A stretch of 64,000 nucleotides of DNA from Bog-756 sp963699105 (GTDB lineage: Bacteria; Actinomycetota; Acidimicrobiia; Acidimicrobiales; RAAP-2). The stretch is from contig CAVOTI010000001.1 of assembly GCA_963699105.1 (NCBI GenBank), positions 1,302,001-1,366,000 of the forward strand. Reading direction: 5' to 3'. The notes beneath the pieces are model-generated. The model made no database searches. It was not told the DNA's origin and saw only the letters and a list, made by a program, of their open reading frames with translations. The translations under genes were made by a program, and so were the position numbers. Below, piece after piece: positions 25,286-33,391 of this stretch; the stretch's first letter is position 1; every line of letters starts with the position of its first letter.

Positions 25286-26431
25286 TCAGCTGGTCGACTC
25301 GATCAATGTTCGGGTGGCGCCAATCCTCTCGTTGTTGTAGAAGCCCACAGGCGTGCACGAGTTCACGGACGCACACGACACACCGGAAAACTGGGTGTCG
25401 GTCGCTGATCTATTCGGACTTGAGACGATCGACCAGCTGGTGCCGTTCCAAGACTCGATCAAGGTCTTCCTCGGATAGGTTGCCCCGGTCTTCGAATACC
25501 TTGCCGCGTTGTAATAGCCGGCGGCCGTACAGCTGGTCGAGACACACGCAACGCTGGCCAAGACGTTGCCGCTCGTGCCGCTATTCGGACTCGGGACCGT
25601 CGACCAGCTGGTGCTGTTCCAGTGCTCGACAAGGGTCTGGTCGACACCCTCGTAGTTCAGGTAGACGCCCACCGCTGTACACGAACCCGCTGATGGGCAC
25701 GAAACACTTCCCAGGTCGTTGTAGCTCGACCCTGGGTTAGAGCCCGGGACGATCGACCAGCTGGAGCCGTTCCAGGATTCGATCAGCGCGTAGGTATCAC
25801 CGTTTTGGTATTGGTAGTAGCCCACGGCGGTACAAGAGCTGGCCGAGACACAGGACACGCCGGATAGGTAATTGTCAAAGCTCCCTTCGTTCGGACTTGG
25901 GACGATCGACCAGCTGGAGCCGTTCCACGACTCGACCAGGGTCAGCGGCGGTCCCTGGCTGCTGTAGGAGCCAACCCCCACGCAGAAGTTCGCCGACACA
26001 CACGAGACGGCATCCAAGCCAGCCTGGTTGTTCGGACTCGGGACGATCGACCAGGTGGTCCCGTTCCAGGCCTCCATGGTGGAGCCCACGGCCGCACAGA
26101 AGCTCGACGATGCACACGAGACCGCATCCAAGAAGCCTGCGTTGCTCGCTCTGGGGACGACCGACCAGCTGGTTCCACTCCAGGATTCGATGAGGGTCTG
26201 GGGAGAATGGTTGGCGTTGTCGTAGAAGCCCACCGCCCTACAGAAGCTCGTCGATGCACACGACACACCGGATAACTCGTTGTTCAGATTTCCTTCGTTA
26301 TGGCGGCCGAGGGCTATCGGCCACCCACCTGATGCCCCCGCCGGGGCAGGGGCAAGCCCTGACAGCATCCCGAACAAAAGGGCGACAAGAACGGCGCTTG
26401 TCGCCAGCCTGCGGAGCGATCTCACAGGCAT
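25286..26431 (-). CDS. Secreted Cys/Trp repeat protein (paralogue)
   Basis: 381 residues from ATG 26431, with a strong GGAGGAGG ribosome site upstream. The signal peptide is LRRLATSAVLVALLFGMLSGLAPAPAGA. Repeats of 45-55 residues follow, each with LSGVSCxSxSxCxAVGYY and LIESWNGSSWSIVPSPN. The repeats are cleaner than in the 19531-20727 protein, suggesting recent expansion. Paired Cys residues and no catalytic motif point to an exported structural or binding protein. The C-terminus ends in RTLIESTS, midway through a repeat unit, with no anchor. Confidence 0.82.
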   Translation of the reverse strand: MPVRSLRRLATSAVLVALLFGMLSGLAPAPAGASGGWPIALGRHNEGNLNNELSGVSCASTSFCRAVGFYDNANHSPQTLIESWSGTSWSVVPRASNAGFLDAVSCASSSFCAAVGSTMEAWNGTTWSIVPSPNNQAGLDAVSCVSANFCVGVGSYSSQGPPLTLVESWNGSSWSIVPSPNEGSFDNYLSGVSCVSASSCTAVGYYQYQNGDTYALIESWNGSSWSIVPGSNPGSSYNDLGSVSCPSAGSCTAVGVYLNYEGVDQTLVEHWNSTSWSTVPSPNSGTSGNVLASVACVSTSCTAAGYYNAARYSKTGATYPRKTLIESWNGTSWSIVSSPNRSATDTQFSGVSCASVNSCTPVGFYNNERIGATRTLIESTS

Positions 26432-27072
26432 TGTTCCTCCTCCGTGGTGGTGGCCGTCACAGAAATTTCGCCGGCATGACGAGTCCCGCGGGGTCGGCGA
26501 AAGTCCTGGCTATCGCCCGACCTGAACAGGTATTCCCCACGGTTTGCCAGACCGAGTGGCCCACCACCAACGTGCTGACGCATAACAGCCCCGCTTCACC
26601 GTCGAAAATCGCCCCTCCGACCAGATCATTCCGCTTTCGAGACCTCCGGCATAGGGCCAAAGGTCCCACCTGACCTGCGGGGTGGCTGATGAGGACCCCC
26701 GATATCAGTCGGCTATCGGTCGGAATGGCTCCGGGAGACGATCCCCCCGCCCGGGACCAGCGGATTCCAGGTCGAGGCGACCTGGTCAGACGATCGCTGT
26801 CCGGATGGGCGATCAGCCATGGCCGGCACCAACGCGGTGTTTCGGGGACGACCTTCTGAGCCGATCCCTAACTGGTGCCGCTCAGCTTGACGCCCGCCAA
26901 GACTCCCCTTGTCAGCTGCAGCTCCGATGGTCTCATGGAACGATCGAAGGCTGCATCCACAAAGTGCAAGGTGGCATGGTGACACCCGTCCCCGACGCGG
27001 CGTTTTGGGGACTCAGCCCTGCGGCTGGTCAGTTCGACGGCTGATTCGAACGAGACAGTATCGATCGAAGCT
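26432..27072. other. Intergenic region, 641 bp
   Basis: Upstream of the secreted repeat protein and downstream of the SIGS-repeat gene. Only weak open frames occur on either strand, none with a family signature or ribosome site. Possibly a decayed gene; I see nothing definite. Confidence 0.35.
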
Positions 27073-27417
27073 TCAGTGCCTACCTTGCCTGCGCCAGGCC
27101 ATCACAGAGAAGAGTGAGAGCCCGGCAAGCACCGATCCGATCGAAGCGAACGATCCGATCGATCCAATTGAGAAAGCGCTACCGACTGATCCGATCGAAC
27201 ATAGGGATCCGACCGAGCCAATCGACAGGGAACTACCAATAGAGCCAATGGAAAACGTGCTCCCGATGGAACCGATTGAGCGATTCGAGGCGATTGATCC
27301 GATTGAGCGCACGGAGGAGATCGACCCGATCGAGCGGTACTTGGCGGCGAGAACATCTGCGGCCAAGCCCTCTTCGTTGGTATCGTCGTCAACATCCATC
27401 TGACGTATCACGCTCAC
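27073..27417 (-). CDS. Nonapeptide 'SIGS' repeat protein, unknown function
   Basis: 114 residues if started at GTG 27417, or 108 from ATG 27399. An acidic N-terminus (MDVDDDTNEEGLAADVLAAKY) is followed by eight nine-residue repeats of the form x-S-I-G-S-[IV]-x-S-x, for example RSIGSIAS, FSIGSIGS and LSIGSVGS, and then a hydrophobic end LAGLSLFSVMAWRR. The DNA shows the matching 27-base period. Such regularity suggests a small beta-solenoid or stacked helix, possibly membrane-associated through its tail. Similar Ser-Ile-Gly repeats seem to occur in other actinobacterial hypothetical proteins, but I know of no function. The opposite strand is also open (DPIE repeats) and is judged a shadow. Confidence 0.62.
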   Translation of the reverse strand: MSVIRQMDVDDDTNEEGLAADVLAAKYRSIGSISSVRSIGSIASNRSIGSIGSTFSIGSIGSSLSIGSVGSLCSIGSVGSAFSIGSIGSFASIGSVLAGLSLFSVMAWRRQGRH

Positions 27418-27965
27418 GGATCACAGCCACAGAACGATTGCCTCTTGCTGACCACAACCGCAGGCTATCTGAGTCACCGATCCTCCCGCTGCACGTTTCC
27501 TGCTCAGTCGCCCAGCTCCCGTTCCAAGTGGTACGAAACGACGCTGAGCCCATCTGGAGCGCCAAAGTGCTACGCCCGACGTTCCGGTACTGACACCCAG
27601 GATTCCATCGAAGGTCGCAAAGGTTCCAACGGTCACGGTGATCGAATCACTGGGGCCAGGGATCGTTTCTCCATTGGTCACAGAGTTGCCGGTCAGCCAT
27701 ATTGACAACCGCCGCATACGCTCTCGCCGCCACTGCCACCTCCTGAGACGTCCGGTGTCAACGAGTAGTCCTCAAGAGATGCGACGGATGCTCATCTCGA
27801 CGATCTCGTTGATGGACCATCGGAGTCTGTCTCAACGTTCGTCCCACCCATCGTCGCTTTTGGTGGTGAGACAGTAGACAAGCCAGCTTCGGGTTTGCTA
27901 TGCATTGCCCGACATTTGGGGAGTGAGAGACCCGTTCTCTCTCACTCATTAGGCGGGAGGTGTCC
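27418..27965. other. Intergenic region, 548 bp
   Basis: Between the divergent SIGS-repeat gene and a secreted protein. A minus-strand frame of 98 residues (27421-27717; start MRRLSIWLTGNSVTNGE) ends a few bases before the SIGS-repeat start. Its first half looks protein-like but its second half does not, so it may be a frameshifted or false frame. A GGGAGGT ribosome site for the plus-strand gene lies just upstream of 27966. Confidence 0.3.
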
Positions 27966-28445
27966 ATGCGTTCCAAACTGGCGGCTCGGCTGGTGCTCTG
28001 TGCCGTTCTGACAGGATCCGTGGCGGCGACTGTGCTCCTTCCAGGAGGTCCTGCGTTCGCCCTTGCAACCAGACCAACGGAAGTAATCTGCACCACCCTG
28101 TCCGGAGACATCACCGGTGGAGCTATCTACTCCGGCTGCACGGATACGCAGACCACCGGTGGGGGCGGCACCACCGTTGCCGGGTCAATTTCCACCACTT
28201 GGGACACGGGCTTGACGAGCATCTTCACAGTGACCAGCGCCAAAGCGCTCCTCGGCAAGAAAGACAAGTGCGCTGCCTCCGCTGGAGACACCAATGCCTA
28301 CGAGCTCAGAGAGAGCGGAATCGTCAGTGATGGAACGGCGACTGCTCTCATCAACGGCAAATGGAAGCATACGATTTGCGCCTTCACCACTCCGAGTGGT
28401 GACACGTTGTTCCAGTATTTTCCCGGCACCGTCGGGAGATACTGA
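27966..28445 (+). CDS. Small secreted protein, unknown function
   Basis: 159 residues from ATG 27966. The signal peptide is MRSKLAARLVLCAVLTGSVAATVLLPGGPAFA. The mature part begins with TRPTEVICTTLSGDITGG and has Cys residues in ICTTL, SGCTD, DKCAAS and TICAF, likely two disulfides. A Gly-rich turn (TTGGGGTTVAG) is followed by beta-type sequence SISTTWDTGLTSIFTVTSA. The shape matches small exported hypothetical proteins common in actinobacteria. Function unknown. Confidence 0.68.
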   Translation: MRSKLAARLVLCAVLTGSVAATVLLPGGPAFALATRPTEVICTTLSGDITGGAIYSGCTDTQTTGGGGTTVAGSISTTWDTGLTSIFTVTSAKALLGKKDKCAASAGDTNAYELRESGIVSDGTATALINGKWKHTICAFTTPSGDTLFQYFPGTVGRY

Positions 28446-28726
28446 TTGGGCGACGTGTACTCGCCCCTGGGGGCGCCAGTACCTCCAGCCACGGGGTGAC
28501 ACCCAGGATGCCTTACCTAACCGGTGTTCATGGACACCGGCCACGCCATGCAGTCGCATTGTCACGGAGCCGGGCGAACTGCAATCGTAGGCCCAGGTTG
28601 GGCCCTGTCTTTCGCACAACGTTCACCTCCATGTGACGTCGCCGTTCATTTTCATCGTCAACGATGCGCCAACGACATCAAAGGCGGGCGTGCGAACGGC
28701 ACCCCGGGGCAGGAGGGTGTGGGTCC
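28446..28726. other. Intergenic region upstream of the glycan operon
   Basis: Holds the presumed promoter of the micro-ORF/glycosyltransferase operon. No gene or clear promoter box is visible. An AGGAGGG ribosome site at 28711-28717 serves the first micro-ORF. Confidence 0.35.
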
Positions 28727-28834
28727 ATGGCGGTGGGTCGTTGGTGGAAAGGGCTGCGGACTGTTATTGCCGGGTCCTTGCAGTTTGGAGGATTGGTGAC
28801 CGTCTCGCCAACCGCGACCAATGCTCCCCAATGA
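28727..28834 (+). CDS. Micro-ORF, 35 residues, leading the glycan operon
   Basis: ATG 28727 is preceded ten bases upstream by AGGAGGG. The product starts MAVGRWWKGLRTVIAGSLQF and continues GGLVTVSPTATNAPQ, a basic amphipathic start with a short hydrophobic core. Its TGA overlaps the next ATG (ATGA). Good ribosome site and exact overlap support translation; no family is known. It may be a leader peptide or a small membrane subunit. Confidence 0.45.
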   Translation: MAVGRWWKGLRTVIAGSLQFGGLVTVSPTATNAPQ

Positions 28835-28938
28835 TATTGATGACGGCCGGGGTGACAGTCCTGGTCTACGGCGGGCTCGGGCTCGGGCTACTCGTAAGAG
28901 CGATAGTCAGGTGGTCAGGGCGGATGTGGCGGCGCTGA
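28831..28938 (+). CDS. Small single-helix membrane protein, coupled to glycosyltransferase
   Basis: 35 residues from ATG 28831, overlapping the preceding micro-ORF by four bases (ATGA). The sequence MILMTAGVTVLVYGGLGLG continues LLVRAIVR, a single membrane helix with a basic cytoplasmic end. Its stop lies inside the start region of the glycosyltransferase. Processive glycosyltransferases often have an N-terminal helix or a small partner protein, so this could be that partner, or a piece of the glycosyltransferase separated by a frame change. I cannot exclude the latter. Confidence 0.48.
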   Translation: MILMTAGVTVLVYGGLGLGLLVRAIVRWSGRMWRR

Positions 28939-29972
28939 CACTGACGGCCGTTGTCCCCGCCTACAACGAGGAGGCCGGCCTGCCGGCGACGCTTGACGCG
29001 CTCCTCAAGCAGACGATGCCGCCCGACCGGGTCATCGTCATCGATGATGGCAGCAGCGACGGCACGGCTGAGGTGGCGGCCGACTACCCGGTGGAAGTGA
29101 TCTGCCGGGGCCAATCGTCAGGCAGTAAGGCGCTGGCTCTGAATTATGTCTTGGGTAGGTGCGATACCGACATCGTCATGAACGTGGACGCCGACACCAT
29201 CATCGGACCCGAATTCGTGGAACGGATCAAGGAACCCTTTACCGATCCCGGGGTTGCGGTCGCCGCGGGCATGGTTCAGGTCTGGAATCCCCGAGGATTC
29301 ATCCAGCGTGGCCGGCAGATCGAGTACCTGTTCGGCCAGCATTTCTGCCGACCGCTCCAGCACATGTGGGCGTCACCGACGGTCTGCCCGGGGGCGGCCT
29401 ACGCGTACCGCGGGGACCTGATCGTCACAGCAGGAGGGTTCCCTGACGACACCATCGCAGAAGACATGGACTACACGTGGCGAGCCATGATCGCCGGCCA
29501 CAAGGCTGTCTACGTTGCAGGCGCTGAATGCTATGTCAACGACCCCAGAACCCCCGGGCAGCTTAGGAAACAGTTGTGGCGTTGGGCGAGTGGCTACTAC
29601 CAGTGCGTTCGGCTGCACTGGAGAGAGATCTGCAGGCACAAGAAGATCCTCGCCCTTCTCGTACTCGCCACTCTGTGGGACACCTTCATCCTCCCGCTTT
29701 GGCTGGCCACGCCGTTCCTCATCGTCAAGAGCGCCGAGGTGCCGCTTTTGAGGACGGCTCTCATCGCTGAGGTACTGGTCACCGTGCCTGTTGTCACCTT
29801 GGGGGCACTCCGGCGCGGTTTCAATCCGTTCTGGGCGCTCGCCAACGTGCCGTTCTTGTTCGTAATCAGGGTGTTCAACGTCTATTACTCCACTAAAGCC
29901 ATGATCTGGGAGCTTGTGCTTGTCCCACTGGGCTGGAAGAAGAGCCTGGCGGTCTTTCACAAGGGACACTGA
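28911..29972 (+). CDS. Processive family-2 glycosyltransferase (NodC/IcaA/hyaluronan-synthase type)
   Basis: About 353 residues from GTG 28911 (GTG 28926 is an alternative). The GT-A fold begins LTAVVPAYNEEAGLPATL and shows VIDDGSSDGT, MNVDADTIIG (DxD), TIAEDMDYTWRA (catalytic base region) and QLWRWASGYYQ (QxxRW), the signature of processive beta-glycan synthases. C-terminal hydrophobic segments (ILALLVLATLWDTFILPLWLA, ALIAEVLVTVPVVTLGAL) would form the membrane channel. Together with the downstream deacetylase it suggests synthesis and partial deacetylation of an N-acetylhexosamine polymer, as in PNAG or Nod factor systems. The polymer itself is not determined. Confidence 0.88.
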   Translation: MVRADVAALTLTAVVPAYNEEAGLPATLDALLKQTMPPDRVIVIDDGSSDGTAEVAADYPVEVICRGQSSGSKALALNYVLGRCDTDIVMNVDADTIIGPEFVERIKEPFTDPGVAVAAGMVQVWNPRGFIQRGRQIEYLFGQHFCRPLQHMWASPTVCPGAAYAYRGDLIVTAGGFPDDTIAEDMDYTWRAMIAGHKAVYVAGAECYVNDPRTPGQLRKQLWRWASGYYQCVRLHWREICRHKKILALLVLATLWDTFILPLWLATPFLIVKSAEVPLLRTALIAEVLVTVPVVTLGALRRGFNPFWALANVPFLFVIRVFNVYYSTKAMIWELVLVPLGWKKSLAVFHKGH

Positions 29973-29973
29973 C

Positions 29974-30834
29974 GTGAGGCTCCTTATGCGGCGTGCTTGC
30001 GTGGTCCTCGTTTGGACGCTCATCGCTTCCCTGATAGCCGCGGGAGGGGCCTGGCAGGCCGGGCTGTTCAGGACCGCCGCCGCGGCCAACACCCTCCCGA
30101 CCCTTCTTGGCAACGCTCCAGTGCTCGACAGCAACTGCTCCGGGGGGTATGTCACGTTCACGTTCGACGATGGCCCGGCTGAACCGCCCCAGGGCAATAC
30201 CCAGCTGGTGATCAGCGCACTTATGGCACTTCACATCAAGGCCGTGTTCTTCGACATCGGGACCAGAGCGCTCGAGCTGCCCCAGGTGGTCCGCCAGGAA
30301 GTCAAGGACGGGTTCCGGGTTGAGGACCACACCTGGGATCACGCATCCTTCACGGGCGCCTCCACTGATACAAAGCCGCTGGGCCTCAGCCAGGTCAGGT
30401 CTGAACTACAGCGCGGAGCGGCGGCCATCGCCGCGGCGGGAGCCCCGGCACCGACCCTGTACCGGCCACCCTACGACGACGTCACGGCCGCGGACAATGC
30501 GGTGGCTGCGTCGCTTGGCCTGCGCATCGTCATGTCCTACGGGTATCCGTCCACCGGCATCATCGACAGCGAGGACTGGAAGGGCCTATCCGGGAAGCAG
30601 ATCGCCTGGAACCTCACCCATGGGTACCAGAACGAGTCGGGCCTCTGGATACCCGCCATTGGCGCTGGCTCGATCCTCGGGTACCACGACGGCATGTCGG
30701 GCGACGTGCCGGAAAACGCCGTGGCGTCCCTGCCGGCCATCGTCAAGTACATGAACGCACAACAGCTGTGTTCCACCACGTCGGTCCCTGACCCGGCAGA
30801 TGGTGGGGTCCTGGCCACCGATGGAAGCCCCTGA
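29974..30834 (+). CDS. Polysaccharide deacetylase (NodB domain), exported
   Basis: 286 residues from GTG 29974, one base after the glycosyltransferase stop; ATG 29986 is an alternative. An N-terminal anchor CVVLVWTLIASLIAAGGAW precedes the NodB domain. Motif 1 is TFTFDDGP (Asp65, Asp66), motif 2 is DHTWDH (His119 and His123, the metal ligands), motif 3 is YRPPYDD. The last motif occurs as SILGYHDG. These support a metal-dependent N-deacetylase facing outside the membrane. The substrate is presumably the polymer made by the adjacent glycosyltransferase. Confidence 0.9.
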   Translation: MRLLMRRACVVLVWTLIASLIAAGGAWQAGLFRTAAAANTLPTLLGNAPVLDSNCSGGYVTFTFDDGPAEPPQGNTQLVISALMALHIKAVFFDIGTRALELPQVVRQEVKDGFRVEDHTWDHASFTGASTDTKPLGLSQVRSELQRGAAAIAAAGAPAPTLYRPPYDDVTAADNAVAASLGLRIVMSYGYPSTGIIDSEDWKGLSGKQIAWNLTHGYQNESGLWIPAIGAGSILGYHDGMSGDVPENAVASLPAIVKYMNAQQLCSTTSVPDPADGGVLATDGSP

Positions 30835-31153
30835 ACAGAACATCGCGCAGGAACTGTGTGCTTCGTCACTTCCCCTGGTGTCCTGACTTGAAGATGAGTT
30901 CGGTGTGGGTCTAATCCCTTAGCTTGAACGTTGCCGGTAGGTGACGGCCGATGAGCCCGCTCTCAGCGCCTGATCCTCAGGTGCGGGCCGATTGCCAGGC
31001 CGATCCACAAAAGGGCGGCGGCACTGCCAATCAGAGCTCCGTGGTCGGCGTGGAGATTCGGGCCGGGGTCGATCGATAGTTGGGCGGGCCGAGCCTGTTC
31101 GAGGGCAAGGGGCTGGAGCTGGAGCTGGAGCTGGAGCTGGAGGCAGGTGGACT
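30835..31153. other. Intergenic region with hexanucleotide tract
   Basis: No convincing gene. Near its right end lie five uninterrupted CTGGAG units at 31113-31142, a slippage-prone tract, about 12 bp past the stop of the minus-strand HTH gene. Confidence 0.45.
31113..31142. repeat. (CTGGAG)5 hexanucleotide repeat
   Basis: Five tandem perfect CTGGAG units. It sits just downstream of the HTH gene end (31154). Because the unit is six bases, changes in copy number keep the frame of any overlapping reading frame. No gene uses it as far as I can see. Confidence 0.8.
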
Positions 31154-31516
31154 TTAGAGGTCGCCTCGCGCTTCTTTGGCGAACTTCGAAGCCAATTGGC
31201 GAGATATACCCCATACTCGGCCGAGCTCACCAATTGACATTCCCTCCTTGATGCCGGCCGCCGTAAAAGCCAGACGCAGTTCGTGGCGCGCCCTGGTCAG
31301 TTCATCAAGACCGTCGTTGACGTTTTGGCGCCCGAAGCCTGCCTTGGCCACCTCCATCGTCGTAGCAATCGTCGAGCCCTTTTCAAGTTCCCTGATCGCT
31401 CGACGGATCAAGACCTCGTTCTCCCGCAGTCTGCGTCGAACGTCTTGATCTATCTCGAGCAGATTCTTGAGACTCGCAAGTGCCCGATCTCGGTCGCGAT
31501 CTACCACGAATCTCAC
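31154..31516 (-). CDS. Helix-turn-helix protein with coiled-coil N-terminus
   Basis: 120 residues from GTG 31516. A charged helical part, DRDRALASLKNLLEIDQDV and ENEVLIRRAIRELEKG, precedes MSIGELGRVWGISRQLASKFAKEARG, a plausible helix-turn-helix at the C-terminus. ELTRARHELRLAFTAAGIKEG connects them. It resembles small actinobacterial DNA-binding proteins of unknown target. The open frame extends upstream to 31645, but that part is Pro/Arg-rich and unlike coding sequence. Confidence 0.6.
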   Translation of the reverse strand: MRFVVDRDRDRALASLKNLLEIDQDVRRRLRENEVLIRRAIRELEKGSTIATTMEVAKAGFGRQNVNDGLDELTRARHELRLAFTAAGIKEGMSIGELGRVWGISRQLASKFAKEARGDL

Positions 31517-31682
31517 CTTAGGCCTTCGCTGTTGCCCCCTCGGACAGGGACGGCCGGGGGTCGGACATTCCCAGTTTCTCCGTCCGAAGCCGAGGAACCC
31601 GGAGCGAAGCAGACCCTCCTCATTAGCCTGGGACATTGAGGACAATCAGCTCCCCACTGAGGGAATCCAGCCGGACGCTGGT

Positions 31683-32123
31683 TTACGAACATCCAGGACC
31701 GTTGGTTATGACCCTCGGTGAACTGGATGCCGAATCTGCAGTCGTCCAGTTGGCTACGTGGGCGGTCACCTGGAACCAATAAGTATCCGCACCCAGAGAG
31801 CCGCTCGTCCACGTCAGACCCGATACCGTCGAGACAATGACGGCAAACCCGCTTGATGACGAGGTCGTCGAGTCATAAACCGTATAGCTGGTGGCGTGGG
31901 CCAGGGCGGTCCAGGTCACGGTGATGTCCTTCTCCGTTGCCGCCACACAGGTTCCCGTCACCCCGGTGGGCGCCGGGAAAGACGACCGTGCTTCTCCGCT
32001 ACCACCCGCCTTCATCGTGACGGACCACTTGGTGGCGGCAGAGACAGGGGTGGCCCAGATCAGCACGATCGTCAGTACCGGGACGATGGCGACCAGCGCC
32101 TTCTTGCATCCCACGGCCAGCAT
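31683..32123 (-). CDS. Small secreted FnIII-like protein
   Basis: 146 residues from ATG 32123. The signal peptide is LVAIVPVLTIVLIWATPVSAA. The mature part has a fibronectin-III-like strand pattern: APTGVTGTCVAATEKDITVTWTAL, ATSYTVYDSTTSS, VSGLTWTSGSLGADTYWFQVTAHV. It ends VITNGPGCS, and the two Cys may pair. It lies 17 bp downstream of another secreted protein on the same strand, so the two probably form an operon. Function unknown, likely cell surface. Confidence 0.65.
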   Translation of the reverse strand: MLAVGCKKALVAIVPVLTIVLIWATPVSAATKWSVTMKAGGSGEARSSFPAPTGVTGTCVAATEKDITVTWTALAHATSYTVYDSTTSSSSGFAVIVSTVSGLTWTSGSLGADTYWFQVTAHVANWTTADSASSSPRVITNGPGCS

Positions 32124-32139
32124 CCGGTCGCTCTCAGTA

Positions 32140-32817
32140 TCAGCTCGTCCAGGCGTCGGTGGCCGGGCTCGTCGTGGCGGTGGCCGCACCCCCCGTGGCC
32201 GTGAGTCCAGTCAGCGATGGCATCGAAAAGTAGGTATTGGCGCAAGCTGCCGGGGAAGCCGAGGTCATACTGGCATCATTGGTGAAGGTCACGGTCAGCG
32301 GGTTGTTGGCCTGCCCGCTGGCGGCCACCGTGAGGGGGGTCGTCAGCGTATGGGAGCTCCCACTGGTGGTCGTCGAGTAGTTCCAGGTCACGTCACTGGG
32401 CGTAGCCGCCAGACAGCCGGTTTGGGTGGTAGTGAGGGCACTGGTTGTGTAGCCGGTGGCATAGGTCGTACTGGTAGGAAGCTGCAGGGCGGTGATGGTG
32501 ACCGGGTAAGGATTCGAGTTGCTGATGGTGACTACGACATCGCCACTTCCACCCGGGTAGAGCAGATTGCCCGCCGCCGGTGAGGCCACCGCCGTGACGG
32601 TGAGATTTGCGGTGTTCGCCGACTGTCCCTCTCCACTCGATCCTGCATTGAGACCGATCACCCAATTGGTGACGGCAAACGCCCCACCGCCAGCGAGGAG
32701 TGCCCCGCACACCATAGAGATTACTTTTGCCTTGCGTGACCGTGGTAGGTGGGCCCTCGCATGGCGCCTTTTGGTCGAAGTGCTGTGCTGCCTGGAACCT
32801 ATGAATGCGATGGACAC
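32140..32817 (-). CDS. Secreted beta-rich surface protein
   Basis: 225 residues from GTG 32817. After a basic N-terminus (STKRRHARAHLPRSRKAK) comes a hydrophobic segment VISMVCGALLAGGGAFAVTNW. The exported part contains ANLTVTAVASPAAGNLLYPG, GDVVVTISNSNPYPVTITALQLP and SGQANNPLTVTFTNDAS. Two Cys occur (QTGCLAA, PAACANTYF). The NPYPVTIT pattern recalls bacterial Ig-like or pilin-like extracellular proteins seen in several actinobacteria. First gene of a pair with the FnIII-like protein. Confidence 0.68.
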   Translation of the reverse strand: MSIAFIGSRQHSTSTKRRHARAHLPRSRKAKVISMVCGALLAGGGAFAVTNWVIGLNAGSSGEGQSANTANLTVTAVASPAAGNLLYPGGSGDVVVTISNSNPYPVTITALQLPTSTTYATGYTTSALTTTQTGCLAATPSDVTWNYSTTTSGSSHTLTTPLTVAASGQANNPLTVTFTNDASMTSASPAACANTYFSMPSLTGLTATGGAATATTSPATDAWTS

Positions 32818-33354
32818 GACAAGCCTTTCGTTCGTTGGTCGTTGCCGACTGGGACCATGCGGATCTCAGTCATGGGGCGTGACAACTGTTCCTTCGGCGC
32901 CGAATCCGGCCCTCTTTAGACATTTGTCAATACCCCTTGCGCAACAAAAGGTGCGCAAGAGAGGTTGTCCCCTCTGAACTGGGATAAGTCGTATGCATCG
33001 GCCCGAACCGTTTTCCTCCCGGAGGCTCCGTGCCGACGCTGGCGAGAACAGACGGGGTAGCGGTGGCTTGGCAGTAGCCATAGGATCGAAAGTCGAGGTA
33101 GCCAGCGACCCGTCGAGCGACATTCCGCCGTGTCGCTCCGGGCCTGGCCCCCTCAAGTCCGATCTTGGTGAAGAATGCGCGGTGATTGGGCCAAGACCGA
33201 TCGAGCCGAAGCTGATCCGTGGCTGCCGACTCGCGTAACTGCTAATCGCGTTTCTGTGGTCGCTTCCACCGCAGGGTCCTGCTTCGAGGACCAAGAGCGG
33301 AAAGATCTCAGGTCGTCCGGATCGTCGCCACCCGAGATCTTCGATCTGAGCATA
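32818..33354. other. Intergenic region, 537 bp
   Basis: Between the divergent secreted-protein operon and the B12-binding regulator. No supported gene. GC drops near 33340-33390, where the regulator's operator-like motif is found. Confidence 0.4.
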
Positions 33355-33366
33355 TTTACTGCTAAA
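33355..33366. promoter_or_regulatory. Candidate CarH/LitR-type operator upstream of the regulator
   Basis: TTTACTGCTAAA, an imperfect palindrome in an AT-rich patch, lies 26 bp before the regulator's GTG. It matches the perfect palindrome TTTAGTACTAAA at 37914-37925 in 10 of 12 positions. Both are preceded by ATA. Shared sequence and shared regulon support autoregulation. Confidence 0.5.
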
Positions 33367-33391
33367 TTAAGTACGAACGAAAGAGCGAGGG

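Noticed and set aside
27118..27345. Regular repeats considered as a CRISPR array
   Set aside because: Units are contiguous 27-base coding repeats without unique spacers and no cas genes are nearby.
26909..27403. Plus-strand frame with DPIEPIE repeats opposite the SIGS-repeat gene
   Set aside because: It is the complement of the 27-base repeat; the minus strand gives an acidic start, regular core and hydrophobic end, which is more protein-like.
30424..30500. Possible fusion of deacetylase with an extra domain
   Set aside because: All NodB motifs fit a single domain with ordinary spacing.
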